8,360 bases of DNA from Hyphomicrobium_A sp039933175. Lineage in GTDB: Bacteria; Pseudomonadota; Alphaproteobacteria; Rhizobiales; Hyphomicrobiaceae. The stretch lies in NCBI GenBank assembly GCA_039933175.1, contig JBDTOR010000109.1, positions 1 through 8,360 of the forward strand. The letters run 5' to 3'. Below the pieces are notes generated by a model. The model was not told the DNA's origin, did not search any database, and saw only the letters and a list, made by a program, of their open reading frames with translations. Positions 1 to 5,353 of this stretch are shown here, one piece after another. The position numbers and the translations under genes are program-made. Each line of letters begins with the position of its first letter. The stretch's first letter is position 1.

Positions 1-751
1 CGATCGGCATGAAGGCGTGATCCTTGCCGCACAGCTCCGAGCACTGGCCGTAGAAGATGCCCTCGACGGTCGGCTTGAACCAAGTGGAAGTGATGCGTCC
101 GGGGACGGCGTCGACCTTCGAGCCAAAGCCCGGCATGGTCCAGTTGTGAATGACGCCGTCGGGCGCCGCGGTGATCAGCACCGTGACCACCTTGTTGAGC
201 GGGACGATTACCTCGTTGTCGACGGAGAGATTGCGGACCGCCGGCAGGTTCTGCGCCTTGAGCTCCTCCAGCCCGGCTTCGTCGAGCATGCGAGTCTCGA
301 ACGTGACGCCGAGATCGGGATAGGCGTGTTCCCAGTACCACTGGTAGCCCGTTGCCTTCAGAACGAGATCGGCCTTGGGATAGCTGTACTGAAGATTGAG
401 GAGCCGGAAGGAGGGGATGGCGATGGCGACGAGGATGAGGATCGGAACGACCGTCCAGGCGACCTCGAGCACGGTGTTGTGCGTGACCATCGACGGCGTC
501 GGATTGGCGCGCTCATTGAAGCGGTACATCACGTAGAGCATCAGCAGCATCACAAAGACGGTGATCGCCACGATGATGATGTTGACGAAGTCGTAGAAGC
601 TATGGATCGCCTCGGCGACCGGCGACGCGGCGCCCTGGAAGCCCATCTCACCGGGAGACGGTTGACCCATGCCGGCCCAAGCAACCGTCGCTCCGAGCAA
701 CAGCATTGCAAATGCTGCGGCAGGCGCCGCGCAAAGCAGTCGTCTCAACAT
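1..751 (-). CDS. coxB: Cytochrome c oxidase subunit II (CuA), 3' end outside window
   Basis: This is subunit II of an aa3-type cytochrome c oxidase, which takes electrons from cytochrome c through the binuclear CuA centre and passes them to subunit I. The 250 residues seen begin with a signal peptide (MLRRLL, hydrophobic core, likely cut after AWA at 26). Two membrane helices follow (about 54-76 and 94-115), then the periplasmic cupredoxin domain. The aromatic electron-entry motif QWYW is at 137-140. All CuA ligands are visible: H202 in VIHNW, then C237, E239, C241, H245 and M248 in CSELCGKDHAFM. The ATG at 749-751 directly follows an in-frame TGA and has GGGAG seven bases upstream, so the start is well supported. 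The C-terminal tail and stop lie beyond the left edge. coxA and assembly genes would be expected there (inference). It is divergent from the IalB-family gene. The identification is very secure. Confidence 0.97.
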   Translation of the reverse strand, partial: MLRRLLCAAPAAAFAMLLLGATVAWAGMGQPSPGEMGFQGAASPVAEAIHSFYDFVNIIIVAITVFVMLLMLYVMYRFNERANPTPSMVTHNTVLEVAWTVVPILILVAIAIPSFRLLNLQYSYPKADLVLKATGYQWYWEHAYPDLGVTFETRMLDEAGLEELKAQNLPAVRNLSVDNEVIVPLNKVVTVLITAAPDGVIHNWTMPGFGSKVDAVPGRITSTWFKPTVEGIFYGQCSELCGKDHAFMPI

Positions 752-758
752 TCATCCG

Positions 759-763
759 CTCCC
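759..763 (-). promoter_or_regulatory. Ribosome binding site of coxB
   Basis: GGGAG on the minus strand lies seven bases before the ATG at 751. Another ATG at 753-755 is in a different frame that closes shortly after, so this site together with the preceding in-frame TGA fixes the coxB start. Confidence 0.7.
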
Positions 764-771
764 AAGTGCTG

Positions 772-789
772 CTCGGCTCGTTGGCCGAG
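772..789. repeat. Inverted repeat in the coxB leader
   Basis: CTCGGC and GCCGAG form perfect 6-base arms around a 6-base loop, 21 bases upstream of the coxB start codon. If transcribed, it would make a GC-rich hairpin in the coxB 5' leader close to the ribosome binding site. A repeat this short can also arise by chance in GC-rich DNA. Confidence 0.3.
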
Positions 790-948
790 TCCCTCCCCAC
801 GACGGGCGCTTTTTTTATCAGTTCGCCCGCAACATACCGCGCCAGTGTCGATGCCACCGCGCGCAGGACGCACGTCCCCTAGTCAACTAAGAGCACAACC
901 GACTTCCATGGCTCAAGTCAAGCTTAATGCGGCATTTCCACGCGTTGG

Positions 949-979
949 GGCGGAACATCGATTCCGCCTCGCACAGGCG
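949..979. repeat. Two overlapping inverted repeats in the coxB/IalB intergenic region
   Basis: GGCGGAA (949-955) pairs perfectly with TTCCGCC (962-968) across a 6-base loop. CGCCT (965-969) can instead pair with AGGCG (975-979). The two stems share bases, so they exclude each other. This could be an operator or a leader structure of the IalB-family transcript. There is no T-tract, so it is not a terminator. No known binding protein is recognised. Confidence 0.35.
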
Positions 980-1088
980 TACAAACTGACCTTTGTCAGC
1001 TACAAACTTTGGCCCGATTCCGGGAACACCACGAACCCTTCGCGCGGGCATTCGCAACGCGCGGCGCAGACGTCAGCCGGCTATCCTC

Positions 1089-1093
1089 AGGAG
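1089..1093 (+). promoter_or_regulatory. Ribosome binding site that decides a GTG start
   Basis: AGGAG lies six bases before GTG at 1100-1102, which is ideal spacing. The downstream reading frame contains no ATG at all, so this site is the main evidence for where the IalB-family protein begins. Confidence 0.8.
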
Positions 1094-1099
1094 CAATCC

Positions 1100-1669
1100 G
1101 TGCAGAATGTTCGAACGACCCGCGGCGCCGTCTGCCGCAATGCACGCGCCTTGCTCGCGCGCGCCGCGTACCGTCGCTCGGCGCAACTTGCAGGCGGCCT
1201 TGCCGTGCTCGCGTTGCTGACGAATGGCGCGTCGGCGCAGGAAGGCACCGTCAAAGCGCAGCACGGCGACTGGCAGATCGTCTGCAAGGATCCCCCGCCC
1301 GGCGCCAAGAACGAAGTTTGCGCGCTGGTGCAGAGCGTCACGGCCGAGGATAAGGACAACATCGGACTTACTGTCTATTTCCAGAAATTCTCGAATGGGA
1401 CACGCGTTCTGCGGGTCTTCGCGCCGCTGGGCATCCTGTTGCCGCCAGGTCTTGGCCTGAAGATCGACGACAAGGATGTCGGGCACGCGCCGTTTTTGCG
1501 CTGCCACACGTTCGCTTGTTATGCGCAGGTGGTGGTGGAGGATCCGCTGGTGGAGCAGTTGAAGACCGGCAAGACCGCCATCTTCATCATCTTCCAGGCT
1601 GAGGAAGCCGGCATCGGCATTCCGATTTCGCTGGCCGGGTTCAAGGAAGCGCTGGCCGAGCTGAAATAG
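1100..1669 (+). CDS. Invasion-associated locus B (IalB) family secreted protein
   Basis: This 189-residue exported protein belongs to the IalB family, named after a Bartonella factor for erythrocyte invasion. Most alphaproteobacterial members are periplasmic proteins of unknown function. The N-terminus is long and basic (several Arg up to residue 26), followed by a hydrophobic core at about 30-41 and a likely cut after ASA at 46. The mature part opens with the family hallmark HGDWQIVC (55-62). It has four cysteines (62, 74, 135, 140) in the contexts CALVQ and RCHTFAC, suggesting two disulfides. The start is GTG: AGGAG sits six bases upstream and there is no Met codon inside the gene. The open frame continues far upstream, but that part is antisense to coxB and is not considered coding. 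The gene is divergent from coxB and convergent with the phasin gene. A role in invasion should not be assumed; I do not know the function. Confidence 0.88.
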   Translation: MQNVRTTRGAVCRNARALLARAAYRRSAQLAGGLAVLALLTNGASAQEGTVKAQHGDWQIVCKDPPPGAKNEVCALVQSVTAEDKDNIGLTVYFQKFSNGTRVLRVFAPLGILLPPGLGLKIDDKDVGHAPFLRCHTFACYAQVVVEDPLVEQLKTGKTAIFIIFQAEEAGIGIPISLAGFKEALAELK

Positions 1670-1783
1670 CTGCCTGCCATCGCAAGCCGCCTGCCTCGAT
1701 CGTCGGCGCGAAGGCAACCAACCTCGTCCGGGGCGCCACCTGCGCCGCCGGCTAAAAGATCCAATCCATCGTCGTCGGTCGGC

Positions 1784-2218
1784 CTACGCCGCCTTGCGAT
1801 CACGCGAACGACCACCGACCGGCTGCTCTTTGGATTCCGGGAAGGCGATGTAGTCGTGTGCGTTGTTGAGCGCTTCGTCGGTGAGTGCGGCGAGGCTCGG
1901 TGGCATGCAGGCGCTGAGCGCGCTCGTCACGCGCCCCATGCTCTGCGTGTAGTCCTCGTAGGCGGCGCGCCAGAACTCGGTCTGGACCGCGGCCAGATCC
2001 TGCGGCGTGCGGCACTGGGCGGCACGGGCGGGAATCTGCATGTAGGCCTGGGCACGCCGGTTGGCGAAGCCGAACCACTCCAGCTGGGTGCGCGCCAGCC
2101 CCTTCAGGAATGGGTTGTAGGCCTGACCAAAGGCTTCGAGGCCACCGAAGTACATCTGAAAAGCGCTGTTAGCAGGGGATTTGCCGTTCGCATGCGAATT
2201 TGGCGCATGAGCAACCAT
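1784..2218 (-). CDS. Phasin family protein
   Basis: This 144-residue protein resembles the short alphaproteobacterial phasins (Phasin_2 type), amphipathic helical proteins that coat polyhydroxyalkanoate granules in the cytoplasm and affect their size and number. There is no signal peptide or membrane segment. The central part carries the family pattern: aromatic-rich helix (LEWFGFANRRAQAY, 46-59), then IPARAAQCRTPQDLAAVQTEFW (62-83) and AYEDYTQSMGRV (86-97). The C-terminus is basic (GRSRDRKAA). The start at 2218 is supported by AGGGAGGA six bases upstream. No PHA synthase, thiolase or PhaR-type regulator lies in the window, so granule association rests on family membership alone. It is convergent with the IalB-family gene, with 114 bases and no clear terminator between them, and divergent from the bcsS-like gene. 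Confidence 0.85.
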   Translation of the reverse strand: MVAHAPNSHANGKSPANSAFQMYFGGLEAFGQAYNPFLKGLARTQLEWFGFANRRAQAYMQIPARAAQCRTPQDLAAVQTEFWRAAYEDYTQSMGRVTSALSACMPPSLAALTDEALNNAHDYIAFPESKEQPVGGRSRDRKAA

Positions 2219-2290
2219 GGTACGTCCTCCCTAAGCATTGGACGGCCTGATTGCGGCGGGGGAGCCGGGGGCTTGTGGCCGTCTCCGTTG

Positions 2291-2308
2291 AGGGTTTGAA
2301 CCAACCCT
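2291..2308. repeat. Inverted repeat in the phasin leader
   Basis: AGGGTT and AACCCT are perfect 6-base arms around TGAACC. The loop can also pair internally (GGTT with AACC), giving a nested alternative. It lies 73-90 bases upstream of the phasin start codon. It could be an operator or leader hairpin. It does not match the CTGC-N3-GCAG site reported for the phasin regulator PhaR of Rhodobacter. Confidence 0.3.
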
Positions 2309-2444
2309 ACGAATAAAATCTTATCAGGCTCGAGCTGCGACAGAATGGCAGAAAATAGGTCTATGCACAGGCGCGAATCACCTCCGTCGCGCAAACGTTA
2401 TCTATGAACGCCAGCGCCTCAGGAGGTGCACCCACTGAATGGTG

Positions 2445-2474
2445 TTGACTTCAAGTTGTAGATGGCGCTTTTAT
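2445..2474 (+). promoter_or_regulatory. Candidate housekeeping promoter of the bcsS-like gene
   Basis: TTGACT (2445-2450, five of six to the -35 consensus) and TTTTAT (2469-2474, four of six to the -10 consensus) are separated by 18 bases. Transcription would begin near 2481, about 47 bases before the start codon, which places the inverted repeat 2496-2517 in the leader. The call is by eye only. Confidence 0.45.
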
Positions 2475-2495
2475 GGTTAATCCACTGTTAAATTT

Positions 2496-2517
2496 AGAAC
2501 AATTCTTGCTTTGTTCT
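2496..2517. promoter_or_regulatory. Inverted repeat, possible operator of the bcsS-like gene
   Basis: AGAACAA (2496-2502) and TTGTTCT (2511-2517) are perfect 7-base arms with 8 bases between them. The repeat ends ten bases before the ATG at 2528 and lies just downstream of the candidate promoter. The position suits a repressor roadblock or a leader hairpin close to the start codon. The binding protein is unknown. Confidence 0.4.
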
Positions 2518-2527
2518 GTTCCAGCGT

Positions 2528-3286
2528 ATGATCAAGCCACCCAACAAATCTCGCCGGAACTGGTGCATGGCAGCGGTTGTCGCGCTGGCCGTGCCGATCT
2601 TATCGGGCGCCGCCGGTGCAGAAGAGCCCTACCAGCCCGGCTGGCGCGAGGTTTGGACGGGAGCCGACGCCACCGGCCATGTCTGGCTCGTGTACTCTGG
2701 CGCAACCGTCGCTCCGCAAGCCAACATTTATGAGGACGGTCTGCGCCTGCGCGTCGCTGGCGGAACGGGCGGCTACACCTACACCGGCGAGCGGCGCGGC
2801 GAACTCATCGCGTTCACCGCCAAAACCGCCTTCGCCGAAGCCTTAGTGGGCTACCTGAAGCGTTTTGGCCCGCTGACGGCCAAGGCCTTCGTCGGCATCG
2901 CCGCCATCGAGCATGACATCAGCCCGCTCGACCCAGAAAATCCCGTGCAGGGACGGGCATTTGGGCCAAAGCTCGTAACCGAGCTGTGGCTCAACATGGG
3001 TCCCTCTGCCTGGTCCTCGCTCGACCTTTCGTGGACCAGCGCGCACCAGACGGCCGCCGCCCGCTCGCGCACCGGCTACCGGATCTTTGGCGACGTCTCC
3101 CTTGGGATAGAAGGCGGCCTTAACGCCAACGACCTCGGCGAGGACGCCCGCGCCGGCCTGTTCGCCCGCTATGCCTGGAATGGAGGCGAATTCTCGCTCG
3201 CCAGCGGCTTCTCGGGTCGCTTCCTCGATGAGGCGGAATCTCTGCAGGATCCGTACGTTACGGCCAACCTGCTGACGCAATTCTGA
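2528..3286 (+). CDS. bcsS: BcsS-like cellulose biosynthesis protein, predicted outer-membrane beta-barrel
   Basis: This 252-residue exported protein resembles the alphaproteobacterial BcsS family (Pfam CBP_BcsS), which was named for its association with cellulose synthesis genes; its biochemical role is not established. The signal peptide has a basic start (KSRRN, 7-11), a hydrophobic core at 14-26 and a likely cut after AGA at 31. The mature chain shows alternating hydrophobic/polar segments rich in aromatic and glycine residues: GYTYTG, LVGYLKRFG, LVTELWLNMG, SSLDLSWTSAH, TGYRIFGDVSLGIE, GLFARYAWNGG. It ends in phenylalanine (ANLLTQF), as many BAM-assembled barrels do. The basic n-region favours the ATG at 2528 over the Met at residue 14, though no clear ribosome binding site precedes it. 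No bcsA, bcsB, bcsC or bcsZ is present, so the gene is an orphan here. The family call comes from recalled motifs, not a search. Confidence 0.75.
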   Translation: MIKPPNKSRRNWCMAAVVALAVPILSGAAGAEEPYQPGWREVWTGADATGHVWLVYSGATVAPQANIYEDGLRLRVAGGTGGYTYTGERRGELIAFTAKTAFAEALVGYLKRFGPLTAKAFVGIAAIEHDISPLDPENPVQGRAFGPKLVTELWLNMGPSAWSSLDLSWTSAHQTAAARSRTGYRIFGDVSLGIEGGLNANDLGEDARAGLFARYAWNGGEFSLASGFSGRFLDEAESLQDPYVTANLLTQF

Positions 3287-3381
3287 GGCTTCTGCGGCCG
3301 CCGCGGCACGCCCGCCTGCAAAATTGCTTGCCCCTTGTTCCGCATGGCACAACCGCCATCAACCCGCCACGATAGAGTGCA

Positions 3382-3405
3382 AACAAAACGGTCGTTCGTT
3401 TTGTT
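3382..3405. promoter_or_regulatory. 24-bp palindrome, likely TetR operator of the efflux operon
   Basis: AACAAAACG (3382-3390) and CGTTTTGTT (3397-3405) are perfect 9-base arms around GTCGTT. The centre contains a smaller repeat, AACG-GT-CGTT. It lies 47 bases before the regulator's ATG, between the bcsS-like gene and the TetR gene. Size, symmetry, position and the AAC(N)nCGTT style fit operators of TetR repressors that control adjacent RND pumps. I could not assign a clear -35/-10 pair around it. That this TetR protein binds it is an inference. Confidence 0.75.
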
Positions 3406-3452
3406 ATGTGCCGTTGCGAAGCAATCCTTCAGAAGAACTTCACCGGACCGCC

Positions 3453-4103
3453 ATGCCCAAGCTCAAACCAGCCACTCAGCGCGCTCGACGCGAGCACATC
3501 CTCGACGCCGCCGAGATTTGCTTCGCGCGCGCCGGCTTTCACCGCACGACCATGCAGGACCTCTGCAAGGAGGCGCTGATCAGCCCCGGTGCGCTGTACG
3601 TCTATTTCAGCTCGAAGGAAGGCCTGATCGCCGGCCTCGCCGAGCGCGACCGCTCGGACTTTGCCGAACGCTTCGCCGACCTGTCGAATGCAACCGACCT
3701 CATGGGGTCGTTGGCCGAACTCGGCAACCACTACTTCGACGAGGAGCCGGCTCACAAGCGTACGATGTGCCTCGAGATCGGGCTGGAATCGACGCGCAAT
3801 CCGAAGGTCGGCGAAATATATCGCTCGGTCGACCGGTATGTGCACGGAAGCTTCGAGAAGCTTTTCGCTGCTCTTCAAGCCGAGGGCCGCATCGCGCCCG
3901 ACGTCGATATTCCGACCCTCACCAAGCTGTTCTCCGTAATCGGCGACGGCATGTCCATGCGCCGCGCGCTCGATCCCAACTTCGATGCCAAGGCGCTGGT
4001 CCCTGCCATCATGGCGCTCATCGGCAAGCTGCTCAACGTCCAGCCGGAAGCGGCCTCCAAAGAACCAACCCCTGAAGACAAAGCCGCGGAGAAGCGTCGA
4101 TGA
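3453..4103 (+). CDS. TetR/AcrR family transcriptional regulator of the RND efflux operon
   Basis: This 216-residue cytoplasmic DNA-binding protein probably represses the efflux genes behind it until a ligand enters its C-terminal pocket. The N-terminal TetR domain is clear: RREHILDAAEICFARAGFH (12-30), then the helix-turn-helix with TTMQDLCKEALISPGALYVYFSSKEGLI (about 32-59). The C-terminal half (about 65-190) is the ligand and dimer domain and is too variable to name the ligand. The tail after about 195 is charged and probably disordered (EAASKEPTPEDKAAEKRR). The ATG at 3453 is chosen because it gives the usual short lead into the domain. The upstream open frame would add about 43 unrelated residues across the palindrome at 3382-3405. 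The ribosome binding site is weak. The stop overlaps the adaptor start as ATGA, so the two are probably translationally coupled and autoregulated. Confidence 0.92.
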   Translation: MPKLKPATQRARREHILDAAEICFARAGFHRTTMQDLCKEALISPGALYVYFSSKEGLIAGLAERDRSDFAERFADLSNATDLMGSLAELGNHYFDEEPAHKRTMCLEIGLESTRNPKVGEIYRSVDRYVHGSFEKLFAALQAEGRIAPDVDIPTLTKLFSVIGDGMSMRRALDPNFDAKALVPAIMALIGKLLNVQPEAASKEPTPEDKAAEKRR

Positions 4104-5353
4104 AAAGGTTCCTCCTCACCCTCGTGGTGCTGGGTGTCATCGGTGCTGCTGGGATATTCCTCGGCCCGCACCTCTTTCCTGAACTCGCCGCCCACCTGGG
4201 CGGTCCCTCTCCCGCCGAGCGCAACGCCGCCCTCAAGGAAGAGAAGGTGGCGCTGCCGCCGGCCGTGTCGGTCGTCAAGGCGGCGCAGGCCGACTTCATC
4301 GAGATGGTCACCGTGTCGGGATCGCTGGTGCCGCGCGATGAGATCCTCGTCGCGCCCGAGGTCGAAGGCTTTCGCGTACTCGAGCTGAAAGTCGACGAAG
4401 GCGACCGCGTCAAAAAAGGCGACGTGCTGGCGGTCCTCGTGCAGGAGTCGCTCGACGCCCAGCTGGCGCAAAAGGAAGCAATGATTGCCCGTTGGGAAGC
4501 GGCTAGTTCGCAATCGGAAAGCCAGATCGTCGACATGACCGCCAAGCTCGCCGAGGCCCAAGCCAATTTCGAGCGCGCCAAGCCGCTGAAGAATTCGGGG
4601 TACCTGTCGGGCGCGGCGTACGACCAGCGTGACGCTGCCGCCAAGAGCGCGGCAGCGCAGCTGGCTGCGGCGCGCGGCGGACTCAAGCTGGCACAGGCCG
4701 AGAAATCCCAGGTCGAAGCGCAGCGCCGCGAGCTGCTGTGGAAGCGGACCAACACCGAGGTCAAGGCACCAGCCGACGGCCTCATCAGCCGACGTACAGC
4801 ACGCATCGGCGGCATGGCATCCGGCTCAGCAGATGCGATGTTCCGCATCGTTGCCCGCAGCGAAGTGGAGCTCGACGCGGAGGTCATCGAAACCGAGCTT
4901 GCCAAGGTGACGACCGGCAAGAAGGCCCGCGTCAATGTCGCCGGCGTCGGCGACGTCGAGGGCACGGTGCGCCTCGTCTCGCCGGAGGTCGATAAGCTGA
5001 CCCGCCTGGGCCGCGTGCGCGTGTTCCTCGGCGATGACGCACGCCTGCGCATCGGAACGTTCGCCCGCGGCTCCATAGCGACGGCGCAAAGCCGTGGCCT
5101 TGCCGTGCCATCGTCGGCCGTCGTCTTCGATACCGGCGGCACCTACGTGCAGATCGTGCGCGACGGCCGCGTTGTCCGCCGCGACGTCAAGACCGGATTG
5201 ATCGCCCGCGGCCTCGTCGAGGTGAAACAGGGTCTCGACGAAGGGGACATCGTTATCTCCCGCGCCGGCACGTTCCTGCGCAACGGCGATGCGGTGCGCG
5301 CCGTGATGCCGGACTCGACGCTCAGCGAGTCCAAGATCAGCGAGGCGAAATAA
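4100..5353 (+). CDS. RND efflux periplasmic adaptor subunit (HlyD/AcrA family)
   Basis: This 417-residue membrane-fusion protein links the inner-membrane pump to an outer-membrane channel. The N-terminal hydrophobic segment (4-22) has no lipobox cysteine, so it is probably anchored by that helix, unlike lipidated AcrA. The first half of the lipoyl domain includes VSGSLVPRDEILVAPEVEG (72-90) and VDEGDRVKKGDVLAVL (98-113). An Ala/Gln/Glu-rich helical hairpin covers about 117-214. The second lipoyl half is TEVKAPADGLIS (219-230). Beta-barrel and membrane-proximal domains follow, with the typical VPSSAVVFD segment and GLDEGDIVIS near the end. GGAG lies about eight bases before the ATG. The start overlaps the TetR stop by four bases (ATGA), and the stop shares one base with the permease start (TAATG). 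The substrate cannot be told from the sequence. Confidence 0.94.
   Translation: MKRFLLTLVVLGVIGAAGIFLGPHLFPELAAHLGGPSPAERNAALKEEKVALPPAVSVVKAAQADFIEMVTVSGSLVPRDEILVAPEVEGFRVLELKVDEGDRVKKGDVLAVLVQESLDAQLAQKEAMIARWEAASSQSESQIVDMTAKLAEAQANFERAKPLKNSGYLSGAAYDQRDAAAKSAAAQLAAARGGLKLAQAEKSQVEAQRRELLWKRTNTEVKAPADGLISRRTARIGGMASGSADAMFRIVARSEVELDAEVIETELAKVTTGKKARVNVAGVGDVEGTVRLVSPEVDKLTRLGRVRVFLGDDARLRIGTFARGSIATAQSRGLAVPSSAVVFDTGGTYVQIVRDGRVVRRDVKTGLIARGLVEVKQGLDEGDIVISRAGTFLRNGDAVRAVMPDSTLSESKISEAK

Larger units (their letters stand above)
752..1099. other. Divergent control region between coxB and the IalB-family gene
   Basis: These 348 bases hold no convincing gene. They should contain the promoters of both flanking divergent genes, but I could not assign a good -35/-10 pair on either strand. 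The best plus-strand hexamer is TTGTCA at 993-998, and its expected -10 (GATTCC at 1016-1021) is poor. Several perfect short inverted repeats are present: 772-789 (arms of 6), 949-968 (arms of 7), 965-979 (arms of 5) and 986-999 (CTGAC/GTCAG with CTTT between). A run of seven T at 807-813 has no stem next to it and ends no gene, so it is not called a terminator. Confidence 0.6.
2219..2527. other. Divergent control region between the phasin gene and the bcsS-like gene
   Basis: These 309 bases are noticeably more A/T-rich near the bcsS-like gene than the flanking coding DNA. They hold the phasin ribosome binding site (2225-2232), a hairpin-forming repeat in the phasin leader (2291-2308), a possible phasin -10 (TAAGAT on the minus strand, 2318-2323, with no good -35), a strong ribosome-binding-like sequence AGGAGGTG at 2421-2428, a promoter-like pair at 2445-2474 and an inverted repeat at 2496-2517. 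The only reading frame behind AGGAGG is a 13-codon one at 2439-2480, which I do not call a gene. Confidence 0.6.

Noticed and set aside
785..813. T-run at 807-813 as a rho-independent terminator
   Set aside because: No stem lies directly before the T-run (the nearest inverted repeat ends about 18 bases earlier), and no plus-strand gene ends here.
648..857. A minus-strand 69-codon frame crossing the coxB start
   Set aside because: It overlaps the coxB signal peptide in another frame and resembles nothing; the coxB frame carries a full signal peptide and CuA domain.
17..1099. A plus-strand open frame continuous with the IalB-family gene and lying opposite coxB
   Set aside because: It is antisense to an unmistakable coxB, its translation is rich in Arg/Asp/Glu/His as expected for the antisense of GC-rich coding DNA, and the real gene begins at GTG 1100 behind a good ribosome binding site.
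1731..1747. GGCGC/GCGCC repeat between the convergent IalB and phasin genes as a bidirectional terminator
   Set aside because: The stem is only 5 bases with no T-tract on either strand directly after it.
2473..2733. A plus-strand 86-codon frame overlapping the start of the bcsS-like gene
   Set aside because: It has no ribosome binding site, and the bcsS-like frame in the same DNA has a signal peptide and family motifs.
3294..3306. GC-rich self-complementary stretch just after the bcsS-like gene as a terminator
   Set aside because: The possible stems are 4-5 bases with very small loops, and no T-run follows.
3324..3452. TTG at 3324 as the TetR start, giving a 43-residue N-terminal extension
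   Set aside because: The extension would run through the palindrome, looks unlike protein-coding sequence of its neighbours, and TetR proteins normally begin close to the helix-turn-helix domain, as the ATG at 3453 gives.
4033..5142. A minus-strand open frame of 369 codons opposite the adaptor gene
   Set aside because: Its translation is a low-complexity Ser/Arg/Ala mixture, a codon-bias shadow of a recognisable adaptor protein.
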